Assembly (NCBI GenBank): GCA_910583735.1
Contig: CAJTXS010000003.1
Span: 62,001-126,000, forward strand
Direction of reading: 5' to 3'
From: an uncultured Christensenella sp.
Lineage (GTDB): Bacteria > Bacillota > Clostridia > Christensenellales > UBA3700
DNA length: 64,000 nt
Positions 32,711 through 41,900 of the stretch are shown one piece after another. The notes under the pieces were generated by a model. That model did no database searches. It was given only the letters and a program-made list of their open reading frames with translations, and was not told the DNA's origin. The position numbers were made by a program, and so were the translations under genes. Every line of letters begins with the position of its first letter. The stretch's first letter is position 1.

Positions 32711-33063
32711 AGTGCTCGGACTGATTTGTAAGCGGCAGTAGCTTTATCTTGCCAAAATAATATGGTTTGCTCGCGGTAATAAGCGGTTAAGAGATGTTTC
32801 GGATGCTATTTTTATAATAAATCGCTGTAATCCCTATACATATCGCGCTCAAATGATTGCGAATATATCAAGTAATAAATTCAAATTACTGTATTGATAC
32901 ATATTATAAATCAGTATCGGATACTTACCTATTTATATAAATAAATGCGTTGACGCTCGAGCTTAACGGTAATAACTGCAATGCCGCATAAATGATTTGA
33001 ATTAATAATTACATCATAAAGCGGATAGCGCAACAAATTTGCAGCGGTATAGACTGTAGATAA

Positions 33064-33085
33064 TTATCGCAAAAAAAAGCGATAA
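33064..33085. repeat. Inverted repeat around an A8 tract
   Basis: TTATCGC and GCGATAA flank eight adenines. Confidence 0.5.
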
Positions 33086-33121
33086 GCAAAAAAATCCGAC
33101 CGATATAAAATTTAATCTTTG

Positions 33122-33144
33122 ATGCTGCCGAGCTTTGGCAGCAT
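33122..33144. repeat. GC-rich inverted repeat with 7-base spacer
   Basis: ATGCTGCC and GGCAGCAT flank GAGCTTT. No T-run follows on either strand, so it is not a standard terminator. Confidence 0.55.
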
Positions 33145-33608
33145 TATAAAAACCGTCTTGCTTAAGCTGTGCTCTTGCTTGTCAACACAATACCGGCAAA
33201 GCCTCGCTTGTGTAATAGGATTTATCTCGTGTAAAACAAGCGTTTTTAGCAAAAACGGGCGATATTGAGTATAAAATCCGTGTAATACGGGCAAAATCTA
33301 CATTAAAAGGATATTTATATCGGAGAGGCATGTCGGCGAGCGGGAACGGTCGTATGGATATATCGTGCGGCTCAAAGATAAATAGCGCGCAAGTTTGCTC
33401 TAGTTATTTGCGCTATTATATATTATCTCGACTGAATATATATATTTACGCAGTTAATGAGGCGGCTGCGCTTGCAGTTGATTTTTATATGATTGCCGCG
33501 CTTCTTTGCCTGGGCGCCTCTGCCGTCGATTATGCGTCAATTATTTTTTTTAATTAAATTGCAAACACTGCGTATCGATAATTTATAATTTTAACAACTT
33601 TAAGCTAA

Positions 33609-33624
33609 TGTTTTACGTGAAACA
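33609..33624. promoter_or_regulatory. parS-like ParB/Noc binding site 2
   Basis: TGTTTTACGTGAAACA, again one mismatch to the consensus, at the same position of the left half as site 1. Confidence 0.8.
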
Positions 33625-34041
33625 TAGCTAAATGTTATACGAGTAATTTATCTTTGATTATGTGCCAAACCGCTTGAAAAGGCGCGATATTTGCCATGTA
33701 TTACCTTTTGTTATATTTATAAATTATTGATAAAGTGATTATTAAGCTAATGGCGTGGGATTAAATAAATCGCTTGATGCTGTATTCTTAATTATATTCA
33801 CAGTTGTTGCAAGATAGATGAAGTAGGTGCGCTGTATTGGACGAACCGATACATTCGGATTTATTATCATATAATCAATACATGTTTTTATTTGTTGCGA
33901 TATCTTTCCGATTGTTAAGGCATAGCGCAATTCCCTTGCATTGCCGTAGATTAAGCGCCGAGCCGGGGAAAGTCGATTAAGTCCGTAGTCGGGATTATGC
34001 GCTTTTGCAATGTTTCAGGGACAAAAGCATCATTTTTACAA

Positions 34042-34056
34042 CTTGTCCCGGACAAG
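34042..34056. repeat. Operator-like inverted repeat
   Basis: CTTGTCC and GGACAAG around a single C. A GGGACAA 18 bases upstream can pair alternatively with TTGTCCC. Confidence 0.45.
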
Positions 34057-34234
34057 CATTTTATAATGTTCCTCGTGTAACAAAAATCGACTAATTTAAG
34101 AATATATATTTCTAAAACTGGCAAATAATAGAATTATTACTTCTTATATATAACTAATAGTTGAGTGCAGACTTGTTATTTTTAACATGATTTTTGTGTA
34201 TTTTCGGCTATAAAAGGGTAATTTTTCAGACAAA

Positions 34235-34255
34235 GTTTCACGGCGTTTGTGAAAC
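34235..34255. repeat. Split parS-like inverted repeat
   Basis: GTTTCAC and GTGAAAC, the two parS half-sites, are separated by seven bases instead of being adjacent. It lies downstream of the DtxR-type gene. Confidence 0.5.
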
Positions 34256-34317
34256 AAATTAAGCATATTTATCATGACGGATTATTGAGCGATTAATACG
34301 TGGTTTTTAGTTAAATT

Positions 34318-34686
34318 TTAGGCGTTGATGCCTTGTTTTTTAATGCAATCGAAGGTCTCCGCGCTGATTATATGCTCGATTTTGCAAGCGTCTTCCTCAG
34401 CGGTCTCCGCGCTTACGCCTAAAGATTGGAGAAAACGTGTCAAGACGATGTGTCTTTCGTATATTCTGTCCGCGATTTCTCTGCCCGAGTCGGTAAGCGA
34501 GATGTTGCCGTCGCCGTCTACAGTAACGTGCCCGCTCTCTCTGAGATGCTTTAAGGCGATGCTGACGCTGGGCTTGGAAAATCCAAGCTCCTGCGCGATT
34601 TCTATTGCGCGGACGCTTCCTTTAGTGCTCTTGAGCATCAATATCGTCTCGAGGTAGTTCTCCGAAGAGGCGTTGATATTGGGCAT
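34318..34686 (-). CDS. DtxR/MntR-family metal-dependent regulator
   Basis: 122 residues. The winged HTH carries SSENYLETILMLKSTKGSVR, AIEIAQELGFSKPSVSIALK and DSGREIADRIYERHIVLTRF, with CKIEHIISAETFDCI in the dimerisation/metal domain. The length and lack of an SH3 domain suggest the MntR side of the family, which represses metal (Mn or Fe) uptake genes; the metal ligands H78-type and E/H of CKIEH look kept. GGAGG lies six bases before ATG. No metal transporter is adjacent; the nearest is the CDF exporter at 40.7 kb. Confidence 0.88.
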   Translation of the reverse strand: MPNINASSENYLETILMLKSTKGSVRAIEIAQELGFSKPSVSIALKHLRESGHVTVDGDGNISLTDSGREIADRIYERHIVLTRFLQSLGVSAETAEEDACKIEHIISAETFDCIKKQGINA

Positions 34687-35233
34687 ATAATCCTCCGAAT
34701 AAGTCCGAAATACAATCGAACTGCATTAATTGTAGCATAAAATCGCTCTTTTTTCAACTTGTAACAGGCGGAGATTAAGCCGTGAGCGCTTAATCGGAGG
34801 GAGTCGAAGCTGACGGGATATATATTCGGCATTGATTTTTTACTTAATTGTCGGTAAAATATTTTGATTAAGTCTTTTTCGGTAGGAATAGCTAAGATAA
34901 ATATATTTCTACGTTAAATTTTGTTTTAATCGACGATTGGGGGCAATAAATATACGTCAATTAATCTTTGAAGCGGTTAAGCGTAAAAATCTACGACGGT
35001 CGTCGGCAAAACCATGCGTAACGGAATGTCCGGCGGCGTATTTTGATTTATGCGGACTGTAAGAATTGCGACATTATAGCGCAACTATGGGATATTAGGC
35101 GCTAATTAACAGTCGCGTATATTCGGCGAGGTAAAAGCCGATATTTCGACTAATCGGGGAGATAAACGCAGTTGCTTATTGCTGCGGCAAGTCTCAGCGA
35201 ACATATTTTAATAATAACGCGTAAAAATATTTA
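34687..35233. other. Intergenic stretch between regulator and SIS gene
   Basis: About 550 bases with no credible frame, repeat or RNA signature noted. Confidence 0.4.
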
Positions 35234-35262
35234 TTGATAAGTGATATCCGATATGCTAAAAT
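35234..35262 (+). promoter_or_regulatory. Promoter of the SIS-domain operon
   Basis: TTGATA, 17 bases, then TAAAAT with a TGC extension; leader of about 40 bases with AAGGAGA. Confidence 0.75.
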
Positions 35263-35310
35263 AATATTATATCGGCTTGAGCCTAACCTAAGTAATAAGG
35301 AGATAAAGTA

Positions 35311-36342
35311 ATGACAACTTTAATGCAGCAGGAGATATTTTCCGAACCCGAAATGATTAAGCGTACGATAGCGTCTTGCCGTCCCGTGGCGGCTGAGATT
35401 GCCGAAGCCTTCAAGACAAAGGGGATAACCAAGGTAGTCACATTGGCAAGAGGCACATCGGACAATGCCGCTACCGTATTTTCTTTCGTGTTCCCCCTTA
35501 CTGCGGGAATCAACGTAGGACGCTTTCATCCCTCGGTGTATACCGTATACGATAAAAAGGTGGATATGAGCGATACGTGTATGATAATCGTATCGCAGAG
35601 CGGTATGTCCAAGGACACGGTAGACGTGTTCAATAAGGCTAAGGCCGCGGGCGCCATGGTAGTTGCGGTGACGGACAACGCTCAATCTCCCGTTGCTAAG
35701 GGCAGCGATTATCACCTGTTTATAGACGTTGAGGAAGAAAAGAGCGTAGCCGCGACCAAGACTTATATAGGCGAGGTAGTGGCGCTGCTTATCTTGGCGG
35801 AGGCATTCGGGGCGAATATAACCGACGGTATTGACAGCGTATGCGGTAAGATAGCCGATATTCTCGGCAAGAACGACGAAATAGCCGAGGTCGCAAAGGC
35901 TATCAAGGACAGAAAGAGCAATATTATTCTCTCCCGCGGCACTATGCTCGGCACGGGCGACGAGTGCGCGCTCAAGCTCACCGAGTGCTGCTACATGTTC
36001 AATCGCTCCTTCTCTACAGCCAACTTTATGCACGGTCCCTTCTCCCTCATAGACGAGGACGCGCACGTAATAATGCTGGCTCCTTCGGGCGTATTCACCA
36101 AGGAGTACACCGAGCTTGCAAGGCGCATCGTTTCTTTGGGCGGAAAGCTCACCGCATTCAGCGATATCCCCGAGGTGCTCGAAGTGGCGAACAACAAGAT
36201 AGTCATGCCGAAAGAGGACGATATCATAGCTCCCGTCACCTACGGCGTAGCCGTATCGCTGCTCGCGCTCAACGTGGGACTTGCCAAGGGGCTGAGCGTA
36301 GATACGCCCCGCAACCTCAATAAGGTAACGGTTACTTTATAA
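35311..36342 (+). CDS. SIS-domain sugar isomerase/deglycase (GlmS isomerase-like)
   Basis: 343 residues made of two SIS domains, like the isomerase half of GlmS and the FrlB/AgaS group, which act on phosphosugars such as amino-sugar 6-phosphates. LARGTSDNAATVF and VSQSGMSKDTVDV form the first phosphate-binding site; VAATKTYIGEVVALL, ILSRGTMLGTGDECALKLTE and FMHGPFSLID are characteristic of the second half. There is no glutaminase domain. Substrate not determinable. The 2-hydroxyacid dehydrogenase follows after three bases. Confidence 0.88.
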   Translation: MTTLMQQEIFSEPEMIKRTIASCRPVAAEIAEAFKTKGITKVVTLARGTSDNAATVFSFVFPLTAGINVGRFHPSVYTVYDKKVDMSDTCMIIVSQSGMSKDTVDVFNKAKAAGAMVVAVTDNAQSPVAKGSDYHLFIDVEEEKSVAATKTYIGEVVALLILAEAFGANITDGIDSVCGKIADILGKNDEIAEVAKAIKDRKSNIILSRGTMLGTGDECALKLTECCYMFNRSFSTANFMHGPFSLIDEDAHVIMLAPSGVFTKEYTELARRIVSLGGKLTAFSDIPEVLEVANNKIVMPKEDDIIAPVTYGVAVSLLALNVGLAKGLSVDTPRNLNKVTVTL

Positions 36343-36345
36343 TCT

Positions 36346-37296
36346 ATGAAGATAGCAATACTCGATAAAGATACGCTTACGCGCGGCGATATTGACTTCG
36401 GCGAGCTGGAAGCTATAGGCGATGTAATATATTGCGACATTAAGAGCGAGGAGGATATTGTATCCTCCTGCGCCGATTGCGATGCGATACTGTGCAATAA
36501 GATTGTAATATCGGGCTCCGTCATGGCAAGACTGCCGCAGCTTAAATATATCGGATTGTTCGCTACAGGATACAACAATGTCGATATAGAGGCGGCTAAA
36601 GCCGCGGGCATAACCGTGACCAACGCGCCCGATTACTCGACGTATGCGGTGGCGCAGCATGTATTTGCCATGATTATGCGGTTTGCTTCCCGTATAGACG
36701 AGTACGACTGCTCCGTAAAGCGCGGCGATTGGAGCAAGAGCAATACGTTCAGTTACTTCCCCTATCCGACCGACGAGTTGCAGGGCAAGACGCTGGGCAT
36801 ATACGGCTACGGCAATATCGGCTCGAAAGTAGCGGAGATAGGCAATGCCATGGGCATGAGAGTGGTGGTGACCAGCAGGACCATGCACGTTGATTGCCCT
36901 TATCCCTATGTGGGAGACGATATATTCGCAGTGTCGGATTATCTCACGCTGCACTGTCCGCTCACGCAAGAGACGGAGAAGCTGATAGACAAAGACAAGC
37001 TGTCCGCGATGAAACCTACCGCCGTGCTGATTAATACGGCAAGGGGCGGATTGATAGACGAGCGGGCTCTCGCCTCTGCGCTCAATAAGGGCGTAATCGC
37101 AGGCGCGGCGCTTGATACTCTGTCTTGCGAGCCGCCTAAGGAGGACAATCCGCTGCTCGGCGCTAAGAACTGCGTAATTACTCCGCATATAGCTTGGGCG
37201 CCTACGCAGACGAGGAGCAGGCTGCTCGGCATAGTCGCGGACAATCTGCGCGCATTTATGGACGGACAACCCGTCAATGTCGTCGGCTGCGACTGA
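36346..37296 (+). CDS. D-2-hydroxyacid dehydrogenase
   Basis: 316 residues, NAD-dependent reduction of a 2-keto acid such as hydroxypyruvate or glyoxylate. GYGNIGSKVAEIGNAMGMRV binds NAD; INTARGGLIDERAL contains the catalytic arginine region, then the ALDTLSCEPPKEDNPLL glutamate segment and CVITPHIAWAPTQTR with the catalytic histidine. The N-terminal half shows the expected GLFATGYNNVDIEAAKAAGI. It is translated just after the SIS gene. Confidence 0.9.
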   Translation: MKIAILDKDTLTRGDIDFGELEAIGDVIYCDIKSEEDIVSSCADCDAILCNKIVISGSVMARLPQLKYIGLFATGYNNVDIEAAKAAGITVTNAPDYSTYAVAQHVFAMIMRFASRIDEYDCSVKRGDWSKSNTFSYFPYPTDELQGKTLGIYGYGNIGSKVAEIGNAMGMRVVVTSRTMHVDCPYPYVGDDIFAVSDYLTLHCPLTQETEKLIDKDKLSAMKPTAVLINTARGGLIDERALASALNKGVIAGAALDTLSCEPPKEDNPLLGAKNCVITPHIAWAPTQTRSRLLGIVADNLRAFMDGQPVNVVGCD

Positions 37297-37318
37297 TGGG
37301 CGGAATATAGGTGAAATT

Positions 37319-38140
37319 ATGCTAAGAATATTCAGACAACCGAGAAGGCAACTCGCGCTTACCGCGGTAATATTACTTTGCGCCGTCATAGCTTTCGGGC
37401 TCTTTTTCGCCGACGCGGTTACGGACCCCGGCGGAGACGGTATTCAAGCGTATAAGATAGCCTTCCGCGTGATTAAAGGCGATATGCATTTCAATGCGGC
37501 GGCGTTTATCGCATATCTTCTGCCGCTTATCGCAGCGGCGCTGTCCGTTATCCCTTATCCCGACAATAGATGGAACTTATTACCGGCGGTAATATTTGCC
37601 GCCGCGGGTATAATGATAGAATTCATGTTCCAAATATATCAGTTGCCTTTCTCCGAAGAGATAAGGCAGCTGCATGTAGATACGGGCGAGGGGCTCGCCG
37701 ACGGAGCAATTATAGCAGGCTGGCTGTGCTTTGCGGCGACTGCATGCTGTCTTTTCAAGTCTTTCTACAAAGACGAGCGGAAGTCGGGAGAGGGTAAAGC
37801 GATATGCGCGCCCTGCGGCGATGCGAACGAGGATGTCGCTATAGGCGGCGATAACGAAAGCGCCCCGATCCAAGCTGCGGAAAGCGAAGTAAACGACGGC
37901 GAAGTAGTGGACGTATTGTCCAACGACAATAACATGAGCGCGCAAACTCATGTTATGGAAGACGCAGTTACGGGCGGCGAGCGGTCTCAAACTGCGGAAA
38001 GCACAGTAAACGATATCTATGTCAATGACGTATACGGCAATGTAGACGATAGCGTATCTGTTAACGGTAACAAGGACGAACAGCTTCGGGATGCGGAAAG
38101 CGTCTCAAGCGACGGCAATGGCGATAGCGCACAAGGTTAA
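37319..38140 (+). CDS. Four-helix membrane protein with Asp/Asn-rich degenerate repeats
   Basis: 273 residues from the ATG preceded by AGGTGA; an upstream in-frame codon overlapping the previous gene is not preferred. Helices are predicted at about 13-33, 58-80, 88-110 and 128-148. The C-terminal 110 residues are acidic, asparagine/serine/valine-rich and contain imperfect repeats such as QAAESEVNDGEVVDVLSNDN and QTAESTVNDIYVNDVYGNVD. Not recognised. It lies in a run of five closely spaced plus-strand genes. Confidence 0.7.
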   Translation: MLRIFRQPRRQLALTAVILLCAVIAFGLFFADAVTDPGGDGIQAYKIAFRVIKGDMHFNAAAFIAYLLPLIAAALSVIPYPDNRWNLLPAVIFAAAGIMIEFMFQIYQLPFSEEIRQLHVDTGEGLADGAIIAGWLCFAATACCLFKSFYKDERKSGEGKAICAPCGDANEDVAIGGDNESAPIQAAESEVNDGEVVDVLSNDNNMSAQTHVMEDAVTGGERSQTAESTVNDIYVNDVYGNVDDSVSVNGNKDEQLRDAESVSSDGNGDSAQG

Positions 38141-38143
38141 TAT

Positions 38144-39067
38144 ATGAATATAGCAAGCGATTTTACCCATCTCGTAGGGCGTACGCCGTTAATCAAGCTG
38201 TCGAGATTGAGCGCGCTCATGGGTTTAAGCACGCCTATGGTCGCAAAGATAGAGGGCATGAACCCCGCGGGCAGCATTAAGGACAGGACTGCGCTGAGCA
38301 TGATTGACGCGGCGGAGAAAGACGGCTCGCTCAAGCCCGGCGGTACGGTTATAGAGCCCACCAGCGGCAATACGGGCATAGGACTTGCCGCTATATGCGC
38401 GGTAAGGGGATATAAATTAATACTTACCATGCCCGATACCATGAGTATCGAGCGCAGGCAACTGCTCGCAGCCTACGGCGCGCAGCTCGTGCTCACCGAC
38501 GGAAGCAAGGGCATGGCTGGCGCTGTAGCGGAAGCGGAGCGACTGCATTCCGTCACGGCGGGCAGCATAATAGCGGGGCAGTTCGTCAATCCCGCCAATC
38601 CCGCTGCGCACAAGAGCACCGCGCGCGAGATATGGACGGATACGGACGGAGAAGTAGATGTCATAGTCGCAGGCGTAGGTACGGGCGGTACGGTAACGGG
38701 ACTTAGCAGATATCTGCGCGAGTATAAGCGCGATGTGGAAGTTATCGCGGTGGAGCCCTATTCGTCTCCCGTGCTCTCGGGCGGCAAGGCGGGCGCGCAC
38801 AAGTTGCAGGGCATAGGCGCGGGATTTATCCCCGAGGCACTCGATTGCAATGCGTACGACGGCATTATACAGGTCAAGGACGAGGACGCGTACGCGTGCA
38901 CCGCTATGCTGGCTAAGAGCGAGGGATTGCTGGTCGGCATATCTTCGGGCGCGGCGATATGGGCGGCGGCGCAATATCTCGGCAGAGAGGAGAATAAGGG
39001 CAAACTCGTCGTAGTCATTCTCCCCGATACGGGCGACAGATATCTGTCATCGGGAGTATTCGGATGA
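38144..39067 (+). CDS. cysK: Cysteine synthase (O-acetylserine sulfhydrylase)
   Basis: PLP enzyme making cysteine from O-acetylserine and sulfide. 307 residues with VGRTPLIKLSRLS, NPAGSIKDRTALSMI (PLP lysine) and EPTSGNTGIGLA (substrate loop), VGTGGTVTGLSRYL phosphate-binding glycines and GISSGAAIWAA. Length and motifs are those of CysK rather than cystathionine beta-synthase. It overlaps tcdA by four bases. Confidence 0.93.
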   Translation: MNIASDFTHLVGRTPLIKLSRLSALMGLSTPMVAKIEGMNPAGSIKDRTALSMIDAAEKDGSLKPGGTVIEPTSGNTGIGLAAICAVRGYKLILTMPDTMSIERRQLLAAYGAQLVLTDGSKGMAGAVAEAERLHSVTAGSIIAGQFVNPANPAAHKSTAREIWTDTDGEVDVIVAGVGTGGTVTGLSRYLREYKRDVEVIAVEPYSSPVLSGGKAGAHKLQGIGAGFIPEALDCNAYDGIIQVKDEDAYACTAMLAKSEGLLVGISSGAAIWAAAQYLGREENKGKLVVVILPDTGDRYLSSGVFG

Positions 39068-39771
39068 GCTTTGACTACAGCCGTACGCGCATGCTGATAG
39101 GCGACGGCGCAGACTTACTAAGGTCCGCCAAGGTCATTGTATTCGGACTGGGCGGCGTAGGCGGATATGTGGCGGAGTTCTTGGCAAGAGCGGGCGTAGG
39201 CTGTATCGGACTTGTCGACAACGACACAATCTCGCGTAGCAACTTCAACAGGCAGCTGCTTGCCACTAAGGGCAGCGAGGGCGTAAGTAAGACGCGCGCC
39301 GCGGCGGAGAGGATAGCTTCCGTCAATCCCGACGCTGTCGTAAGAGAGTATAATATGTTCTTTACCAAGGACAGCGAGCTCGATTTATCCGAATACGACT
39401 GTTGCGCCGACTGCATAGATACGGTATCTTCCAAGATAGAGCTGGCGGTTAGGTGCGAGGGCGTAACCAAGCTGGTGAGCTGCATGGGCACGGGCAATAA
39501 GCTGCGCGCGCACTTTAAGGCGGCGGATATATATTCTACGTCGGTGTGCCCCTTGGCGCGGGTTATGCGCAGGGAGCTGAAGCGCGCGGGCGTCAAGTCG
39601 CTGCGCGTAGTGTATTCGGAAGAGCAACCGCTCGGCAATACTTTAGACGAGGGCGGCAGACATATCCCCGGCAGCATATCTTACGTGCCGGCAGCGGCGG
39701 CATGCGTAATTGCGGAAGAGATAATATCGTCTATACTCGGCGACCGACGCCGTGAGATTTTAAGATATTAG
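39064..39771 (+). CDS. tcdA: tRNA threonylcarbamoyladenosine dehydratase TcdA
   Basis: E1-like enzyme that converts t6A37 of tRNA to the cyclic form. 235 residues: VFGLGGVGGYVAEFLARAGV (ATP site), GLVDNDTISRSNFNRQLLA, DCIDTVSSKIEL, and MGTGNKLRAHFKAADIYSTS. The ATG lies within the cysK end (ATGA). A terminator hairpin follows 120 bases downstream. Confidence 0.93.
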   Translation: MSFDYSRTRMLIGDGADLLRSAKVIVFGLGGVGGYVAEFLARAGVGCIGLVDNDTISRSNFNRQLLATKGSEGVSKTRAAAERIASVNPDAVVREYNMFFTKDSELDLSEYDCCADCIDTVSSKIELAVRCEGVTKLVSCMGTGNKLRAHFKAADIYSTSVCPLARVMRRELKRAGVKSLRVVYSEEQPLGNTLDEGGRHIPGSISYVPAAAACVIAEEIISSILGDRRREILRY

Positions 39772-39892
39772 TCGATACGGCGTAGTTAATCGCGCTTTGC
39801 GCGGACGGGAGTCGATTGCAGAATGTAATTAAAAGCGCGCCGATAAGACGGGCAGGCAATTACTGTTGCAATAAGATTAAGCCATATCGAAT

Positions 39893-39918
39893 AATCGGCG
39901 CGATATCGCCGACTTTTT
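39893..39918 (+). terminator. Rho-independent terminator after tcdA
   Basis: ATCGGCG and CGCCGA form the stem, followed by CTTTTTTTG. Confidence 0.75.
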
Positions 39919-39943
39919 TTGTTTGAACTAAAAGGATGACATT

Positions 39944-40147
39944 ATGGAAAAATTTTCGGAAAGATTAAAAGAATTAAGACAAGAAAAGGGATTGTCGATT
40001 CAGGGACTGGCTAAAGAAGTTAAAATAAGTTCGTCATCTCTATGTCGTTGGGAAAATTGCCAAGCGGATGTAAAAGGCTCTCAACTCGTTATACTCGCCG
40101 CATATTTCGGCGTTACTATCGATTACTTAATGGGCTTGGAAGATTAA
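39944..40147 (+). CDS. XRE-family regulator, copy 3
   Basis: 67 residues, the same length and ends as the two XRE proteins near 22 kb: MEKFSERLKELRQEKGLSIQ and FGVTIDYLMGLED. Recognition helix KISSSSLCRWE. It has no divergent partner. AAAGGAT lies nine bases before ATG, just after the tcdA terminator. Confidence 0.88.
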   Translation: MEKFSERLKELRQEKGLSIQGLAKEVKISSSSLCRWENCQADVKGSQLVILAAYFGVTIDYLMGLED

Positions 40148-40626
40148 TAATCTATAAAATATTTTTTTAATTTTCCCGCATACAACGGCGCGCTGCTATG
40201 ATACATATATTAAGTTAATAAATTTCTTATTCGTTTTTTATTGTCGTATATTTATTACGCCTGAGACTTGCGCGAACTTTATCTTTTTATCGGGAGTAGC
40301 GCTTGGCATTATTCGCCTGTCAAAAGACGCTAAAAAAAGAATATGCCGCTAATTAACGCGGGAGCTAAGAAGGTATTAAATTTCCGAAAGCCGGTAGATT
40401 TGTTTAACTTTTTCTCATCTAAGCGTTGCGCTTGGTTTAACAATTCATACGATTGCGCAGTCGGTTTGACAATACACCGCAGATAATTAAATGCGGAAAG
40501 CGCGCTTTCTTTGTAATCAACTTTGTATTAAATAAATTAAAATCAGTGTGAGCTTCGGTTTTTCCGACTTTATGGATGCGGTCAATATCGGGAGCGCTTT
40601 TTTAATTTATGTTAAGTATGCTCGGC
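40148..40626. other. Intergenic stretch without recognised gene
   Basis: About 480 AT-rich bases; nothing beyond the promoter at its right end was noted. Confidence 0.4.
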
Positions 40627-40655
40627 TTGTAAATGCCAACGCTATGTGTTATAAT
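40627..40655 (+). promoter_or_regulatory. Promoter of the CDF transporter gene
   Basis: TTGTAA, 17 bases, TATAAT. The leader is about 25 bases and shows no Shine-Dalgarno. Confidence 0.7.
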
Positions 40656-40687
40656 GTAACTCTATTTCAATCTATAGCGTAATAATC

Positions 40688-41857
40688 ATGGGAAAACTGC
40701 TGCTGAAACTATTTGTTAAAGACTATAAAGACACCGACAATCCCGTCGTAAGAGAGCGTTACGGCAAGCTGTCCGGTATAGTCGGCTTGCTCATCAACTG
40801 CGTACTTTCCGCAGCCAAGATTGCCGCGGGCGCGATTACAGGCGTAATCTCCGTGCTTGCGGACGGTCTCAACAACCTGTCCGATTGCGGCAGCAACGTC
40901 GTGTCGGTGATAGGCTTTAAGATGGCGGGCAAGCCTGCGGATAAGGAGCATCCTTACGGACATCAGCGTATGGAGTACGTCGCGTCCATGATTGTCTCGC
41001 TTATTATCCTCGTAGTAGCTTTCGAGCTCGCTGTGGAGTCGGTTAATAAGATTATTTCGCCCGAGCCATTCGAGTTCTCCGTATTCACACTCGTCATACT
41101 GTGCGTGTCGGTTGCCGCCAAGCTGTGGATGTTTTTCTTCAACAGACGGCTGGGCAAGGCGATATCTTCCGACATGCTCAAGGCTACGGCTGTCGACAGC
41201 ATTACGGACGTCATGGCGACTACCGCCGTGATAGTCGCGTTCGTAATCTCATATTACACGGGCGTAAATCTCGACGGATATATGGGCTGCGTTGTAGCTA
41301 TTATAGTGGCTGCGGCGGGCATAGGACTGATCAGAAAGACCATGAGCAGGCTGGTAGGGCAGGCGCCCGACAGCAAGATGGTCAAGGATATCAAAGAGCG
41401 CATCATGTCATTCGACGGCGTGATAGGTATACACGACCTCAATGTGCACAGCTACGGGCAGAGCAAGTTTTACGCAACGGCGCACGTGGAGTGCGACGCG
41501 GCTATGTCCGTGATGGACGCGCATACGCTGGCGGACAATATCGAGCATGACTTTGTCACCAATACCGATATCGTGCTGGTGGTGCATATAGACCCCGTAG
41601 TGCTCGACGACCCCGAGAATAACCGCTATCACGAAATGGTATGTCGCATAGTAAAAGACATCGATGCGGAATACGACATACACGACTTCAGGACGGTCAA
41701 GTCCCCGCAGGGAGTTAAGCTCATATTCGACGTGGGTATACCTTTCGGCGGCGCGCTTTCGGAGAAGCAGATAGAGGCGGCAATCGCGGATAAGGTCGCA
41801 GCGCAAGACAGCTCGCTGTCGGTAATTGCCACCGTCGAGAAGCAGCTTGTCGAGTAA
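40688..41857 (+). CDS. Cation diffusion facilitator (CDF) metal transporter
   Basis: 389 residues, proton-coupled export of a divalent metal (Zn, Mn or Fe). Six helices in the first 230 residues; ADGLNNLSDCGSNVV (helix II) and ATAVDSITDVMATTAVI (helix V) carry the metal-site aspartates; KPADKEHPYGHQRMEYVASM follows helix III entry as in the family. The last 130 residues form the cytoplasmic domain with IHDLNVHSYGQSKFYATAHV and a further 60-residue extension. Monocistronic with its own promoter and terminator. Confidence 0.92.
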   Translation: MGKLLLKLFVKDYKDTDNPVVRERYGKLSGIVGLLINCVLSAAKIAAGAITGVISVLADGLNNLSDCGSNVVSVIGFKMAGKPADKEHPYGHQRMEYVASMIVSLIILVVAFELAVESVNKIISPEPFEFSVFTLVILCVSVAAKLWMFFFNRRLGKAISSDMLKATAVDSITDVMATTAVIVAFVISYYTGVNLDGYMGCVVAIIVAAAGIGLIRKTMSRLVGQAPDSKMVKDIKERIMSFDGVIGIHDLNVHSYGQSKFYATAHVECDAAMSVMDAHTLADNIEHDFVTNTDIVLVVHIDPVVLDDPENNRYHEMVCRIVKDIDAEYDIHDFRTVKSPQGVKLIFDVGIPFGGALSEKQIEAAIADKVAAQDSSLSVIATVEKQLVE

Positions 41858-41900
41858 GGCAATATTATTGCGGTTTCATAGCGGACATAGGTATAAAAAG

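Larger units (their letters stand above)
31456..34317. other. Gene-free AT-rich putative origin/centromere region
   Basis: A tract of 2.9 kb with no credible gene, between operons that run outward in both directions. It holds two near-consensus parS sites, a split parS-like repeat, a 34-bp AT-only palindrome, at least seven other inverted repeats and an orphan terminator. Two frames of 60 and 75 codons (33112-33294 minus, 33330-33557 plus) have poor context. No exact TTATCCACA-type DnaA box was found by eye. The context favours oriC or an origin-proximal centromere; I cannot place the initiation site. Confidence 0.55.

Noticed and set aside
33112..33294. 60-codon minus-strand frame in the origin tract
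   Set aside because: No ribosome site and it covers a GC-rich inverted repeat; probably chance.
33330..33557. 75-codon plus-strand frame in the origin tract
   Set aside because: GGAGAGG is too close to the ATG, the composition is unlike the neighbours and no family is recognisable.
31391..34317. DnaA boxes (TTATCCACA type)
   Set aside because: No exact or one-mismatch site was found by eye; TGTGTATTT at 34195 has two mismatches and was not counted.
36337..37389. 350-codon minus-strand frame opposite the 2-hydroxyacid dehydrogenase
   Set aside because: Antisense shadow of a gene with clear catalytic motifs.
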